A DNA stretch of 64,000 nt, taken from JAHRAW01 sp965226545. Lineage in GTDB: Bacteria > Pseudomonadota > Gammaproteobacteria > Arenicellales > Poriferihabitantaceae. Below, in pieces: positions 7,279-15,817 of the stretch. Within the stretch, counting starts at the first letter, position 1. Every line of letters begins with the position of its first letter. The DNA is taken from NCBI GenBank assembly GCA_965226545.1, contig OZ245364.1:2418001-2482000 (forward strand), given 5' to 3'. A program made the position numbers and the translations under genes. The notes under the pieces were generated by a model. The model made no database searches, had not been told where the DNA came from, and saw nothing but the letters and a program-made list of their open reading frames with translations.

Positions 7279-9525
7279 TTATTGGGGTGGGGTTAGGTCG
7301 AGCCAATCCCAGTTGCTTAGGTCGTTGCTTGTTAAGTCCGCGCCTTTGCCGCGGTAAATTTTCCACGGGCGATGGTCGTGCTTTGTAACAATTCCGCCGA
7401 TTAACTTTCCGTTTTCGACGGTGCGGGTTTTGTTTTCGCGTTTGATGTACGCAAGTAAGCCGTCGCTTTTTTCGTGGGCGGCATCAATTGTCATGCCGCT
7501 TTTGGTGTCAAACAAACCAATGCGCCCATCGGTCAAGCGGACAATAAAATCCACATAAAACGGCTTTTCGTCGTCGTAAGCAGTGTACGGCACGGCAAAG
7601 TGCATTGCCACTTGTTCACCGTTTTTGTACCACCAAAGCACATTTTTATCCTGCTCCAAAAACTCGATAAAGTTTTTCTCTTGGTCAGACTGATTTTTCG
7701 CCACGTAAAACGGCTGCATGATTGACTTCGCACTTGATGCGTCGTATTGGCAATAATTTTCGCCAAAGGTAAGTGTTTGCGCAACTTCCCAACACTTCGT
7801 TACCTGCAGCGGCTCTTTTCGCTCTTCGGTTTTTTTGCGATATTTTTCTTTCGCGTCATCCAAGGCGCTGGCAAAGAGTTCGCGGTTTCCGTCGCTTAAG
7901 ACGATATTGACAATCAATGCGAAATTGTTTTCGCAGTGTATCGACGGACTCATCGCCTTGCTAAAAAAATCATAAATCGCATTGCGCACGCTGCCCATCG
8001 AATCATCGCCAGGGTAGTACGGCGCACTATTTTCGCGCAAAAAGTAATCGAGCAGTTTCTGCAAGTCCAATTCGTTGGTCGCATCAACATGCCCGACTTC
8101 GCCTACACTTTCGCCTATGGTTTGGTCAACGTCTTGCGCCTCATATTCTCTAATGAAACTTATCGACGCACCTACGCCATTCGTATTAATGCGATTTTTT
8201 AACTCCATTTCCTCAGCGGCTTGCAAAAACGCCTCGCTAAACTGCCGATATGCAATTCGAGTTTTTTCGCGTTGACGCAGACGGTGCACCGACGGCAACT
8301 GCAACGGCGAATAGTTGTCCGCCCGTTTCGAGTTGTAGATGTGTGCATAGTCGCTGGGCACGTCATTGCCGATATTGATAACCGGCAAGTCGCTGTAAAC
8401 GTAAGCGCTATTTAGCAGTTCGTTGGGATAATAACGCCCATTTTCAGGTTCGGGCATCCGCATAATCCGCCCAAGCGTCTGCACCGAAAAAGTGGAACTG
8501 CTCCAATGGCGAAACAGCACCAAAATATGTGCGCGCGGACAATCCCATCCTAATGCTATGGTTTGTTTGAACAGCATCACTTCGACTTCGTTGTTGTTTT
8601 TCTCGATACGCTCCAAATTTTTCTTGTCTTCCGACAAATTCACGGAAAATTTTCCGTTTTTCACGGTAATGCCGTGTTGTTCGAGAACTTCCTCGACCAT
8701 GTGGTGAATGTTTTGGTCTTGCTCGGTTCTATTATCCGGCAACTGAACACACAGCAATGGATTGACGTCGATGTTGTTGGCTTGGAACGCTTCAGCCAAT
8801 TGCCGACGCTTGTCCAATGCCTTGCCCAACACGATTTCTCCAAACGAATCGTCGTTTTGCGCATGCCCAAGACTTTCGGCAAATGCATCGCCAAACCCTT
8901 CATTGATAACCACCGATTTTTTAATCATCCCCTCGTCTTTCACGCTCTCCGGATACACCGTGACCAGTTCCTCATGGGCGTGTTTACCCGGCGTCGCTGA
9001 AGCGTAAACAATCAGTTTCGGGGCAATTTCATCAATTAATTTAATGGCTTTCGGGGAAAGGTGATAGTGGCTTTCGTCAACAATAAGAATAATGTTGCGT
9101 TGCGCATCGCGGGTATTCTCCACGACTTTGTGAAGGTAGTTGTCCTGCTCATTTTCCCGAATGAAAACGTTTGTTTCCTGCCGAACGCTTTCCCAGTTGA
9201 AAAAAAGAATTTGTCGTTCGCCGATTTCGCGGTTGTTTAATTCGTTAAATTCCGCGCAATCCAATATGCGTGTATCAGCGTAATAACGATCGAGTTTCTT
9301 CTTGCTTTGCAAGTGCAGTGCGCGCGGCGCAGTCCAAATGCAGGCAAACGGGTGCACTTGACTGTCTTCGGCAAGTTGTTTGAGAAACTCGGCAAGCATC
9401 ACTGTTTTGCCTGAACCGGTCGGCGACATAAACACCATTCGCTTTGTGCCGTGCAACCCCAAAAGTTTTTGGGCTTTACGGCGCAACTCGTTAATGGCGT
9501 CGTTTTGATAATCTTTGAGATTCAT
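7279..9525 (-). CDS. res: Type III restriction enzyme Res subunit (helicase-nuclease)
   Basis: The 748-residue protein is an SF2 translocase with a C-terminal nuclease. Motif I is SPTGSGKT (residues 34-41), motif II DESH (150-153), motif III SATPG (176-180) and motif VI QTLGRIMRMPE (349-359). Near the C-terminus, VDF (658-660) and DTK (673-675) fit a PD-(D/E)XK site. The Res subunit acts only in complex with Mod, cutting DNA after ATP-driven communication between two inversely oriented sites. The ATG overlaps the mod stop by 4 nt (ATGA). G+C looks lower by eye than in the flanking housekeeping genes, suggesting acquisition. Confidence 0.9.
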   Translation of the reverse strand: MNLKDYQNDAINELRRKAQKLLGLHGTKRMVFMSPTGSGKTVMLAEFLKQLAEDSQVHPFACIWTAPRALHLQSKKKLDRYYADTRILDCAEFNELNNREIGERQILFFNWESVRQETNVFIRENEQDNYLHKVVENTRDAQRNIILIVDESHYHLSPKAIKLIDEIAPKLIVYASATPGKHAHEELVTVYPESVKDEGMIKKSVVINEGFGDAFAESLGHAQNDDSFGEIVLGKALDKRRQLAEAFQANNIDVNPLLCVQLPDNRTEQDQNIHHMVEEVLEQHGITVKNGKFSVNLSEDKKNLERIEKNNNEVEVMLFKQTIALGWDCPRAHILVLFRHWSSSTFSVQTLGRIMRMPEPENGRYYPNELLNSAYVYSDLPVINIGNDVPSDYAHIYNSKRADNYSPLQLPSVHRLRQREKTRIAYRQFSEAFLQAAEEMELKNRINTNGVGASISFIREYEAQDVDQTIGESVGEVGHVDATNELDLQKLLDYFLRENSAPYYPGDDSMGSVRNAIYDFFSKAMSPSIHCENNFALIVNIVLSDGNRELFASALDDAKEKYRKKTEERKEPLQVTKCWEVAQTLTFGENYCQYDASSAKSIMQPFYVAKNQSDQEKNFIEFLEQDKNVLWWYKNGEQVAMHFAVPYTAYDDEKPFYVDFIVRLTDGRIGLFDTKSGMTIDAAHEKSDGLLAYIKRENKTRTVENGKLIGGIVTKHDHRPWKIYRGKGADLTSNDLSNWDWLDLTPPQ

Positions 9526-11222
9526 CTCGATTGCCTCCTCTTAAATACATTGCGGTAGGCGTTTAGAATACCAGCAGGAATGGGTTGCGTAGTCACTTTG
9601 CCGCGCAAATCGGCAAAATCTTCGGCAAAATCTTCGCCTCCAAACGAAAAAATGTACACATTAAATACGCCGTCAATTTTGGCGACGGCTTTTTTGAAAA
9701 CGTCAATCACCGACGGTGCATAGATAATGCCCGTGTAACGCTTTTGGTTACGGAAAATTTTGTACGACTTGGTTGCTTTTACTTCGACAAAAGTGTTTTC
9801 GCGCACACACAACATTTCGGTCGCGCGGTTGGTTATCTTGATTTTGTTCGGGTCGGTCGCTACGCTCGACACAAAATCGGTTTTGTAGTATTTGAGGTTT
9901 GACGGGATGCCGGTTATGTCGGGCAGGGCAGCGTGACCTTTAATCACCGCCTTAACTCGCGGCTGACAAACATCTCGCGCAATGTTGCTTTCATTATTGG
10001 TGCATAAAATGAACTGGCGGTTGCCACCGTCGTCGTTGTTTAGTAACAAAACGGCATGCCCGGTTGTGCCTGAACCGGCAAAAAAATCCAAAACGACGGA
10101 ATTCTTTTTGCTCGTGATTTGAAGAAAATCTTCCACTGTGTAAACGGATTTGGGGTAATTGAAACGCGAAGCGCCAAGAAGTTTATTAAGCAACTTTGTA
10201 CCGTGCTCGGTGGAGTTATACCTCTTACCGGACCAAATTGTCGTAAAGGTTTGCCGTTCTCTCAATTTGTAGACAACGTCAACCCTCCCGCTTGTTTCAC
10301 GAGCGGCTATTTCTTTGTTCTTAATGCGCGTCTGCGTTGTTTCTTTTACTGTCCGCCACGTCTTCTGACGGTTAGTAGACGTCACTGGAAAAACTTCATG
10401 GAAGCCCCGCTGTTTTTTCAGTTGGACTTTTTGCAAATCCTGGCTTACATAAATCGGATACCAGAAGTTCGGCTTGCATTCCCTTGCAGCAAGGCTATAC
10501 ATGCCAGTGCTGATGTACGAAACCCATCGGAATTTTCCGTGCTCATCTTCCTCCGTAAATTTTTCCCTCGCCTCCTCACTTATCACCACATCATTAAATT
10601 TAGCCACCCCTAAATTTTTTGCATAAACCAACATGTAGTCATTGGACGCAGAAAAGAATTTTTCTTGATTGCGACCTTCGGGTTTGTTGACGACCGCAAC
10701 AACTCCCAGACGATTATTTTCGCCAAAAATTTCATCCAGCAAACACCCCACCGTAAAAAGTTCATTGTGGTCAATCGCCACACCAATAAATCCGCCTTCG
10801 GCCAACAGTTTTTTCGCCAACCACAATCGGCTCGCCATCATCGAAAGCCATTTGCTGTGACGATACCCGTCATTGTCATCAACATAATCGTTGTTGTATT
10901 TCCAATCCTTCGCCCCCGTGTTATACGGCGGGTCGATATAAATCACATCAATTTTGCGCGCATGCGTGTAATTCAACACCGACAACGCATGAAAGTTGTC
11001 GCCTTCAATCAACAAATTGGTCTGCAGATTGTCATCGTTGCCAATCGCCAACGTTTTCACCTCTTGCAACACCGGCAATTCGCTCTGGCAACGGTCGACA
11101 ACCTCCTCGGGCTTGTCCTCCCAAACCAAGCCAAACTTTTTGCGTCGTTTCAGTACGGAAATCTCCTCCCGCAACTCGGCATTTTCTTGGGTTAACTTTG
11201 CAATGTTATCTTCACTTGGCAT
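9522..11222 (-). CDS. mod: Type III DNA adenine methyltransferase Mod subunit
   Basis: The 566-residue protein has the beta-class motif order: catalytic DPPYNTG (residues 97-103) first and the SAM-binding DFFAGSGTTG (379-388) late, with the target-recognition region in between. This layout, the N-terminal coiled-coil-like stretch (residues 1-30) and the res gene directly downstream identify a type III Mod. It methylates adenine on one strand of an asymmetric site and also guides Res. No simple-sequence tract of the kind that phase-varies many mod genes is visible. It sits between gpsA and nadE, downstream of gpsA on the same strand. Confidence 0.92.
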   Translation of the reverse strand: MPSEDNIAKLTQENAELREEISVLKRRKKFGLVWEDKPEEVVDRCQSELPVLQEVKTLAIGNDDNLQTNLLIEGDNFHALSVLNYTHARKIDVIYIDPPYNTGAKDWKYNNDYVDDNDGYRHSKWLSMMASRLWLAKKLLAEGGFIGVAIDHNELFTVGCLLDEIFGENNRLGVVAVVNKPEGRNQEKFFSASNDYMLVYAKNLGVAKFNDVVISEEAREKFTEEDEHGKFRWVSYISTGMYSLAARECKPNFWYPIYVSQDLQKVQLKKQRGFHEVFPVTSTNRQKTWRTVKETTQTRIKNKEIAARETSGRVDVVYKLRERQTFTTIWSGKRYNSTEHGTKLLNKLLGASRFNYPKSVYTVEDFLQITSKKNSVVLDFFAGSGTTGHAVLLLNNDDGGNRQFILCTNNESNIARDVCQPRVKAVIKGHAALPDITGIPSNLKYYKTDFVSSVATDPNKIKITNRATEMLCVRENTFVEVKATKSYKIFRNQKRYTGIIYAPSVIDVFKKAVAKIDGVFNVYIFSFGGEDFAEDFADLRGKVTTQPIPAGILNAYRNVFKRRQSR

Positions 11223-11310
11223 GATAAATCACCGAAACGCATTAACAATCGGCGAACATTGCCGCCGCGCAATTACTATACCCGAAAACCGCCCGGCACA
11301 CTCGACAACA

Positions 11311-12393
11311 TCAAACCCGCTCCGCCTTCGGGTCGCGCCCCAACAATTCCTTCACCGCAAGCGCCGGGTCGTGTTGGCAATGCACAACACGATAGACCTG
11401 TTCGATAATCGGCGCTTCGACCTTTAAGTCGCGCGCGATTTGGTGCAGTTCGCGGGCGGTGTTGGCGCCTTCGATTTCTTGACCGATTTGTTCGCGCAGT
11501 TGTGTTGGCGACAGGCGTTTGCCGAGGCCGAGGCCGAATCGGCGGTTGCGGGATTGGTCGTCGGTGCAGGTTAAAATTAAATCGCCGACTCCGGTTAAGC
11601 CGGTGAAGGTTTCGAATCTTCCGCCCATGGCCACGCCCAGGCGGATTAATTCGGCAAGCCCGCGCGCGATTAACGCGGCGCGCGCATTCGCGCCAAAGCC
11701 GAGACCGTCGCTGATGCCGGCGGCGATGGCGATGACGTTTTTCATCGCCCCGCCCAACTGCACGCCGATGATGTCGTCGCTGAAATACACCCGCGTGGTT
11801 GGCGTGCGAAACCATTCGGCGAGCGATTGTGCGCGCGGCAATTCATCGCAAGCCACGGTCAACGCCGTCGGCAAACCGCGCGCCATCTCGGCGGCAAAAC
11901 TTGGGCCGGACACCGCCGCCTGCACACCGCCGCCGTCACCACCATCATCACTAAATACGCGCGCCGCGACGACGCTTGGCAGTTGTCCGCTTTGCGGCTC
12001 AAGCCCTTTGGTTGCGCACATCAACACCGCCGCATCTGCATCACGCTTGGCGGCTTGGCGGCGCGCATGCAACGCCCCCACCACCTGCAAAAACGCGCGG
12101 CTCGGCGCGGCGATGACGAAGCAATCGGTTGCATCGGCCACGCGATTTAAATCGGACAGCGCGCGCACATTATCGGGCAGGCGCGCATCAGGCAGATAGC
12201 GGCGATTGACGCGGGTTTGTTCGATTTGCGCCAGCGCATCGGCGTCGCGCCCCCACAGCAACACTTGCCCGATGTTGTGCGCCAAGCCAATCGCCAGCGC
12301 CGTGCCCCACGAACCCGCGCCGAGCACGCCGACGACCGGCGGCGCGCGCAGGTCGCTTAGCGTTTGACCAGCGGCAGATTTTCCTTGCGCCAT
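11311..12393 (-). CDS. gpsA: Glycerol-3-phosphate dehydrogenase [NAD(P)+]
   Basis: GpsA reduces dihydroxyacetone phosphate to sn-glycerol-3-phosphate, the backbone that PlsY acylates. The 360-residue protein has the nucleotide-binding GAGSWGTALA, the substrate and catalytic segments ATKGLE, SGPSFAAEMARGLPT, GGAMKNVIAIAAG with the catalytic Lys, and the TGVGDLILTC region. A Gly/Asp-rich loop (SDDGGDGGG) interrupts the segment before SGPSF and is not typical. The start overlaps the upstream rhodanese gene by 37 nt. This N-terminus is about 12 residues longer than usual, so a later alternative start is possible. Confidence 0.95.
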   Translation of the reverse strand: MAQGKSAAGQTLSDLRAPPVVGVLGAGSWGTALAIGLAHNIGQVLLWGRDADALAQIEQTRVNRRYLPDARLPDNVRALSDLNRVADATDCFVIAAPSRAFLQVVGALHARRQAAKRDADAAVLMCATKGLEPQSGQLPSVVAARVFSDDGGDGGGVQAAVSGPSFAAEMARGLPTALTVACDELPRAQSLAEWFRTPTTRVYFSDDIIGVQLGGAMKNVIAIAAGISDGLGFGANARAALIARGLAELIRLGVAMGGRFETFTGLTGVGDLILTCTDDQSRNRRFGLGLGKRLSPTQLREQIGQEIEGANTARELHQIARDLKVEAPIIEQVYRVVHCQHDPALAVKELLGRDPKAERV

Positions 12394-12770
12394 GCGGTCA
12401 GCCCGCCTTCCAAAATGTACAACTTATCGAATTGATTGACGCGCAAAATGCCGGCCGCTTTGGCCGAGCGCGCGCCGTTTTCGCAGGCGACGATAATCGG
12501 CTTGTTTTTGTATTTGTTGAGTTTGGTGATTTTGTCCTTGATTTGTTCGAGCGGCAGATTAATCGATTGGGCGATGTGGCCTTTATTAAACGAATCCGCC
12601 GCGCCGACATCCAGCACCACGGCCTGCTCGCGCGCCTGCAGTTGCGGCAATTGCAGCGGCGAAATTTTCTTCGCCCCCGAAGCCGCGGTCGGATTCATCG
12701 ACAGCAACAACACAATTACAAACAACAATGCAAACAAATACCAATGCGAAGTGATGAATTCAAAAATCAT
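12357..12770 (-). CDS. Membrane-anchored rhodanese-like protein (YibN type)
   Basis: One N-terminal transmembrane helix (about residues 8-24) is followed by a cytoplasmic rhodanese domain with active-site loop CENGARS, fitting the CxxGxRS pattern of sulfur carriers. Length 137 agrees with YibN of E. coli, which also lies upstream of gpsA. In that operon grxC and secB separate the two genes; here they are absent and the rhodanese overlaps gpsA directly. The sulfur acceptor is unknown. Confidence 0.88.
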   Translation of the reverse strand: MIFEFITSHWYLFALLFVIVLLLSMNPTAASGAKKISPLQLPQLQAREQAVVLDVGAADSFNKGHIAQSINLPLEQIKDKITKLNKYKNKPIIVACENGARSAKAAGILRVNQFDKLYILEGGLTAWRKENLPLVKR

Positions 12771-13028
12771 TTTCCCAACTCGGTGCGCGCGTGAAAAGAA
12801 TTAAGGCAAGTTAAACAAAATCTAAAACAAAATCTAAAAACAAAATCCAAACTCGATAAGTGACATCGAAAGTAACAGTAACAAATAAAAATAACAAAAC
12901 GAAAAATCAAAATACACTCGCTCGCGCGGTGCGGCGAATAATCGAAGCGTTGTCACTTAACCAGCATTACATCCAAGCGCCATTGTAGCCGACTGTTGGC
13001 GTACGCACAAATCCGCTACAATGGCGCA
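12771..13028. promoter_or_regulatory. Divergent spacer with ctpA promoter ending at the start codon
   Basis: The left part is A-rich with repeated AAAATCTAAAACAAAATC words. At 13017-13022 TACAAT lies 6 nt before the chosen ATG of ctpA (13029), with TTGGCG at 12996-13001 as a possible -35. Such spacing would place transcription initiation at or next to the ATG, giving a leaderless message. There is no Shine-Dalgarno. Confidence 0.45.
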
Positions 13029-14345
13029 ATGAACATAATGACTACGCGACATTGGTTGCGCATTGCGCGCGCGCTTTCATTGGCGTTGTTGCTTGCATGT
13101 GCAGGCGCGGCGGTGCGCGCCGACGACTTGCCGCTGGCTGAGATACGCGCGTTTACCGAAGTGTTCGGCAAGATACAGCAGGAATATGTCGACCCGACCG
13201 ATGCGGCGACGATGTTGCGCGATGCGATTTACGGAATGTTGCACGGGCTCGACCCGCATTCGGCGTATTTGGATGCGGACGCGTTTGCCGAGATGCAAAT
13301 ATCGACGCAGGGAAAATTTCACGGGCTCGGCGTCGAAATCACTTCCGAGAAAGGCTTTATCGAAGTGGTTGCGCCGATTGACGGCACGCCGGCCGAACGC
13401 GCCGGGATTCAAAGCGGCGATCGCATCATTGCAATCGACGGCGCATCGATTGACGAAGTTAATTTATACGAAGCGATTGAAAAAATGCGCGGCCCGCCGG
13501 GCAGCCGCATCACCTTAACGATTGAACGGCCCGGCAAAGCCAAGCCGTTTGATGTGACGATTGTGCGCGCGGTGATTGCGATACCGAGCGTGCGCGGGCG
13601 GATGTTGGACGACGCGCACGGCTATGTGCGCATCACCAATTTTCAGGTCGACACCGCCGATGATTTGCGCGACGCCATCGGCAAACTGCGCAAGCGCAAC
13701 ATGCATGGCTTGGTGTTGGATTTGCGCGACAACCCCGGCGGCATTTTGCACGGCGCGATTGAGGTCGGCGATGTGTTTTTGCCGCCCGGCGTCGAGATTG
13801 TATCGACGCGCGAACGCAACGCCGAGCGGTCTGAAGTGTATCGCGCGCGCGCGCCGGATTTCAGCGCCGATATGCCGCTGGTTGCGCTGGTCAATCGCGG
13901 CACCGCCTCGGCGGCGGAAATTGTCGCCGGTGCGCTGCAGGATAATCAACGCGCGATTTTGCTCGGCACGCGCACCTTCGGCAAAGGCTCGGTGCAAAAC
14001 ATCATCCCGCTTTCCGACGGCGGCGCATTGAAGTTAACCACGGCGCGTTATTACACGCCGTCGAAACGCTCGATACAAGCGCGCGGCATCGCCCCCGATA
14101 TTGTCGTCGCCAAACGATTGCCGGGCGCATTGTCGTCCACCGACGACCGCACCGGCGGCGAGGCCGATTTATACGGGCATCTGCAAAACGAAGACGGCGG
14201 TGCGCGTAACGCCGAAGGTAAAGCCAACGATGACATCGATGAATTGGCGACGCACGACAATCAAGTCGCCGAGGCGTTGCATGTGCTTAAAGGGATGGGG
14301 TTGGTGAAGTTGCGCAGTGAATCGCGCGGTGAGGCGGCGCAGTGA
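13029..14345 (+). CDS. ctpA: S41 carboxyl-terminal processing peptidase
   Basis: A signal peptide (residues 1-30) precedes a short N-terminal region, a PDZ domain (GLGVEITSEKG to IERPGKA, about 95-180) and an S41 protease domain. The catalytic Ser lies in NRGTASAAEIVAGAL and the Lys in RTFGKGSVQN. Such periplasmic proteases trim C-termini of envelope proteins. Total length 438 matches the CtpA class rather than the longer Prc. ATG 13029 is chosen because it gives a clean signal peptide; ATG 13038 is equally possible. The C-terminal 70 residues are acidic and low in complexity. Confidence 0.93.
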   Translation: MNIMTTRHWLRIARALSLALLLACAGAAVRADDLPLAEIRAFTEVFGKIQQEYVDPTDAATMLRDAIYGMLHGLDPHSAYLDADAFAEMQISTQGKFHGLGVEITSEKGFIEVVAPIDGTPAERAGIQSGDRIIAIDGASIDEVNLYEAIEKMRGPPGSRITLTIERPGKAKPFDVTIVRAVIAIPSVRGRMLDDAHGYVRITNFQVDTADDLRDAIGKLRKRNMHGLVLDLRDNPGGILHGAIEVGDVFLPPGVEIVSTRERNAERSEVYRARAPDFSADMPLVALVNRGTASAAEIVAGALQDNQRAILLGTRTFGKGSVQNIIPLSDGGALKLTTARYYTPSKRSIQARGIAPDIVVAKRLPGALSSTDDRTGGEADLYGHLQNEDGGARNAEGKANDDIDELATHDNQVAEALHVLKGMGLVKLRSESRGEAAQ

Positions 14346-14461
14346 ATCGTGTGGTGCGTCGTGCAGTTTGATTGCGCGGTGTTGTCGATTCGATGAAGAC
14401 AAGTGACAAAGTGGCAAACAAAATAAATCAAAGCCAATCAAAGTGACAAAAAACAAAAAAC

Positions 14462-14746
14462 TTATTCACTCGAAGTTGGTTTTTTTTCATTTCTTTTTTT
14501 CTTCATCTTGCGCAAGCGCGCCGCGCTGCGTTGGCGCAAGGTCAACACAATCATTAAATAACCGCGCCGCGCCCAACGGAATTCGAACGACAACACCAAC
14601 AGCCCGAGCGGAACCATCCACACGCCGAGCACCGGCAAAATCGCGCCGACCGTGCCGCAGATCAACAACAGCAGGCCGAGTGCGAGGCGCAACGCCGACG
14701 GCATTTTTTTAATCGGCTTGGCAAGCGAGGTAAAGCGACGGTGCAA
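14462..14746 (-). CDS. Small membrane protein, PGPGW-like family
   Basis: The 94-residue protein has two adjacent hydrophobic segments (about 17-58) joined by LPVLGVWMVPLGLLVLSFEF, followed by WARR and a strongly basic Lys/Arg tail. This resembles the PGPGW transmembrane family, whose members share LGLxLLxxEFxWARR. No biochemical role is known. It is convergent with ctpA and divergent from dapF. A second start at 14704 would shorten the basic N-terminus. Confidence 0.6.
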   Translation of the reverse strand: MHRRFTSLAKPIKKMPSALRLALGLLLLICGTVGAILPVLGVWMVPLGLLVLSFEFRWARRGYLMIVLTLRQRSAARLRKMKKKRNEKKPTSSE

Positions 14747-14805
14747 GAAAAATTCCGAGCGGCGACGGTTTGCTATGATGGGCGATTATACGCGGATTGA
14801 CCGGC

Positions 14806-15669
14806 ATGCGTTATCCATTTACCAAAATGCAGGCGCTCGGCAATGATTTTGTCGTGTTGGACGGCGTCAGTCAAAAGGTGCGCCTCAGCGTCGAACAAAT
14901 TCGCCGCTTGGCTGACCGACATCTCGGCGTCGGCTGCGACCAAGTGTTGTTGGTCGAGCCATCGGATGCATCGGACGATGCATCCGATGATGCCCGCGAC
15001 AATGCCGATGACGACTTCGCCCTGCGCATCTTCAATCAAGACGGCGGCGAAGTCGGGCAATGCGGCAACGGCGCGCGCTGTGTCGCCCGATTTTTGCGCG
15101 CGCGCGGATTGACGCACGCCGATACGATTCGCCTGCGCACCTTTGCGCGCACGATGACGCTGCAGTTGTGCGACGACCAAACGGTGCGCGTCGACCTCGG
15201 CGCGCCCGAGTTTGCACCAAAGCGCATTCCGTTTATCGCCGAACGGCGCGCGCAACAATACGAATTGCAGTTGCGCGACGGCGCGGTGCAAATCAGCGCG
15301 TTGTCGCTCGGCAATCCGCATGCGGTGTGTCAAGTCGATGATGTTGGCGCGGTGGCGATCGACGATGTCGGCGCGCAAATCGAGCGGCATTCGAGATTCC
15401 CCGAACGCGCCAACGCCGGCTTTATGCAAATTGTCACGCGCGACCGAATTGCATTGCGCGTATACGAACGCGGCGTCGGCGAAACGCATGGCTGCGGCAG
15501 CGGCGCGTGCGCGGCGGTAATCGCCGGCATTGTCGGCGGGCAATTGGATTCGCGCGCGACCGTCGCCTTGCCCGGCGGCGAAGTGCAAGTCGAATGGCGC
15601 GGCGATGACTCGCCGGTATTTTTACAAGGCGGTGCGCATATCGTGTTTTGCGCGGAGATTGAGATTTAG
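14806..15669 (+). CDS. dapF: Diaminopimelate epimerase
   Basis: DapF interconverts LL- and meso-diaminopimelate for lysine and peptidoglycan synthesis. The two catalytic Cys are in GQCGNGARC and GCGSGACAAV; the N-terminus MRYPFTKMQALGNDFVVLDG is canonical and fixes the start at ATG 14806. At about residues 52-67 an Asp/Ala/Ser run interrupts the loop between LLVEP and FALRIFNQDGG, encoded by imperfect GCATCGGATGAT units. The catalytic framework is otherwise intact. xerC follows 148 nt downstream, as in many gammaproteobacteria. Confidence 0.95.
   Translation: MRYPFTKMQALGNDFVVLDGVSQKVRLSVEQIRRLADRHLGVGCDQVLLVEPSDASDDASDDARDNADDDFALRIFNQDGGEVGQCGNGARCVARFLRARGLTHADTIRLRTFARTMTLQLCDDQTVRVDLGAPEFAPKRIPFIAERRAQQYELQLRDGAVQISALSLGNPHAVCQVDDVGAVAIDDVGAQIERHSRFPERANAGFMQIVTRDRIALRVYERGVGETHGCGSGACAAVIAGIVGGQLDSRATVALPGGEVQVEWRGDDSPVFLQGGAHIVFCAEIEI
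14958..15012 (+). repeat. GATGCATCG-type repeat encoding an acidic insert in dapF
   Basis: The units ATCGGATGC, ATCGGACGATGC, ATCCGATGATGCC and related ones repeat with period 9-15 and translate to Asp-Ala-Ser-Asp runs. The tract also forms partial palindromes (GATGCATC). It adds about 15 residues to DapF without breaking the frame. Confidence 0.7.
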
Positions 15670-15817
15670 TGCATTTAATTTAGTTAACTTAATTAACTTA
15701 CTTAACTTAGTTAACCCGCTTAACTCATTATTAATGCACATCACTTAAGTTGTTACTGTTATCCGCGCCAAGCGCAACTTAACCGCATAACTTAACTTCA
15801 CAACTTAACCCACACCC
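15670..15817. repeat. GTTAACTTA repeat upstream of xerC
   Basis: TTAGTTAACTTAATTAACTTACTTAACTTAGTTAACC-like units fill 15678-15725 and recur as ACTTAACTTCACAACTTAACC at 15788-15811. The word is palindromic (GTTAAC), so the tract can pair with itself. No gene is present. Confidence 0.6.

Noticed and set aside
14773..15588. Open frame of 271 codons on the minus strand
   Set aside because: Antisense to dapF; composition is Arg/Ala-rich and without motifs.
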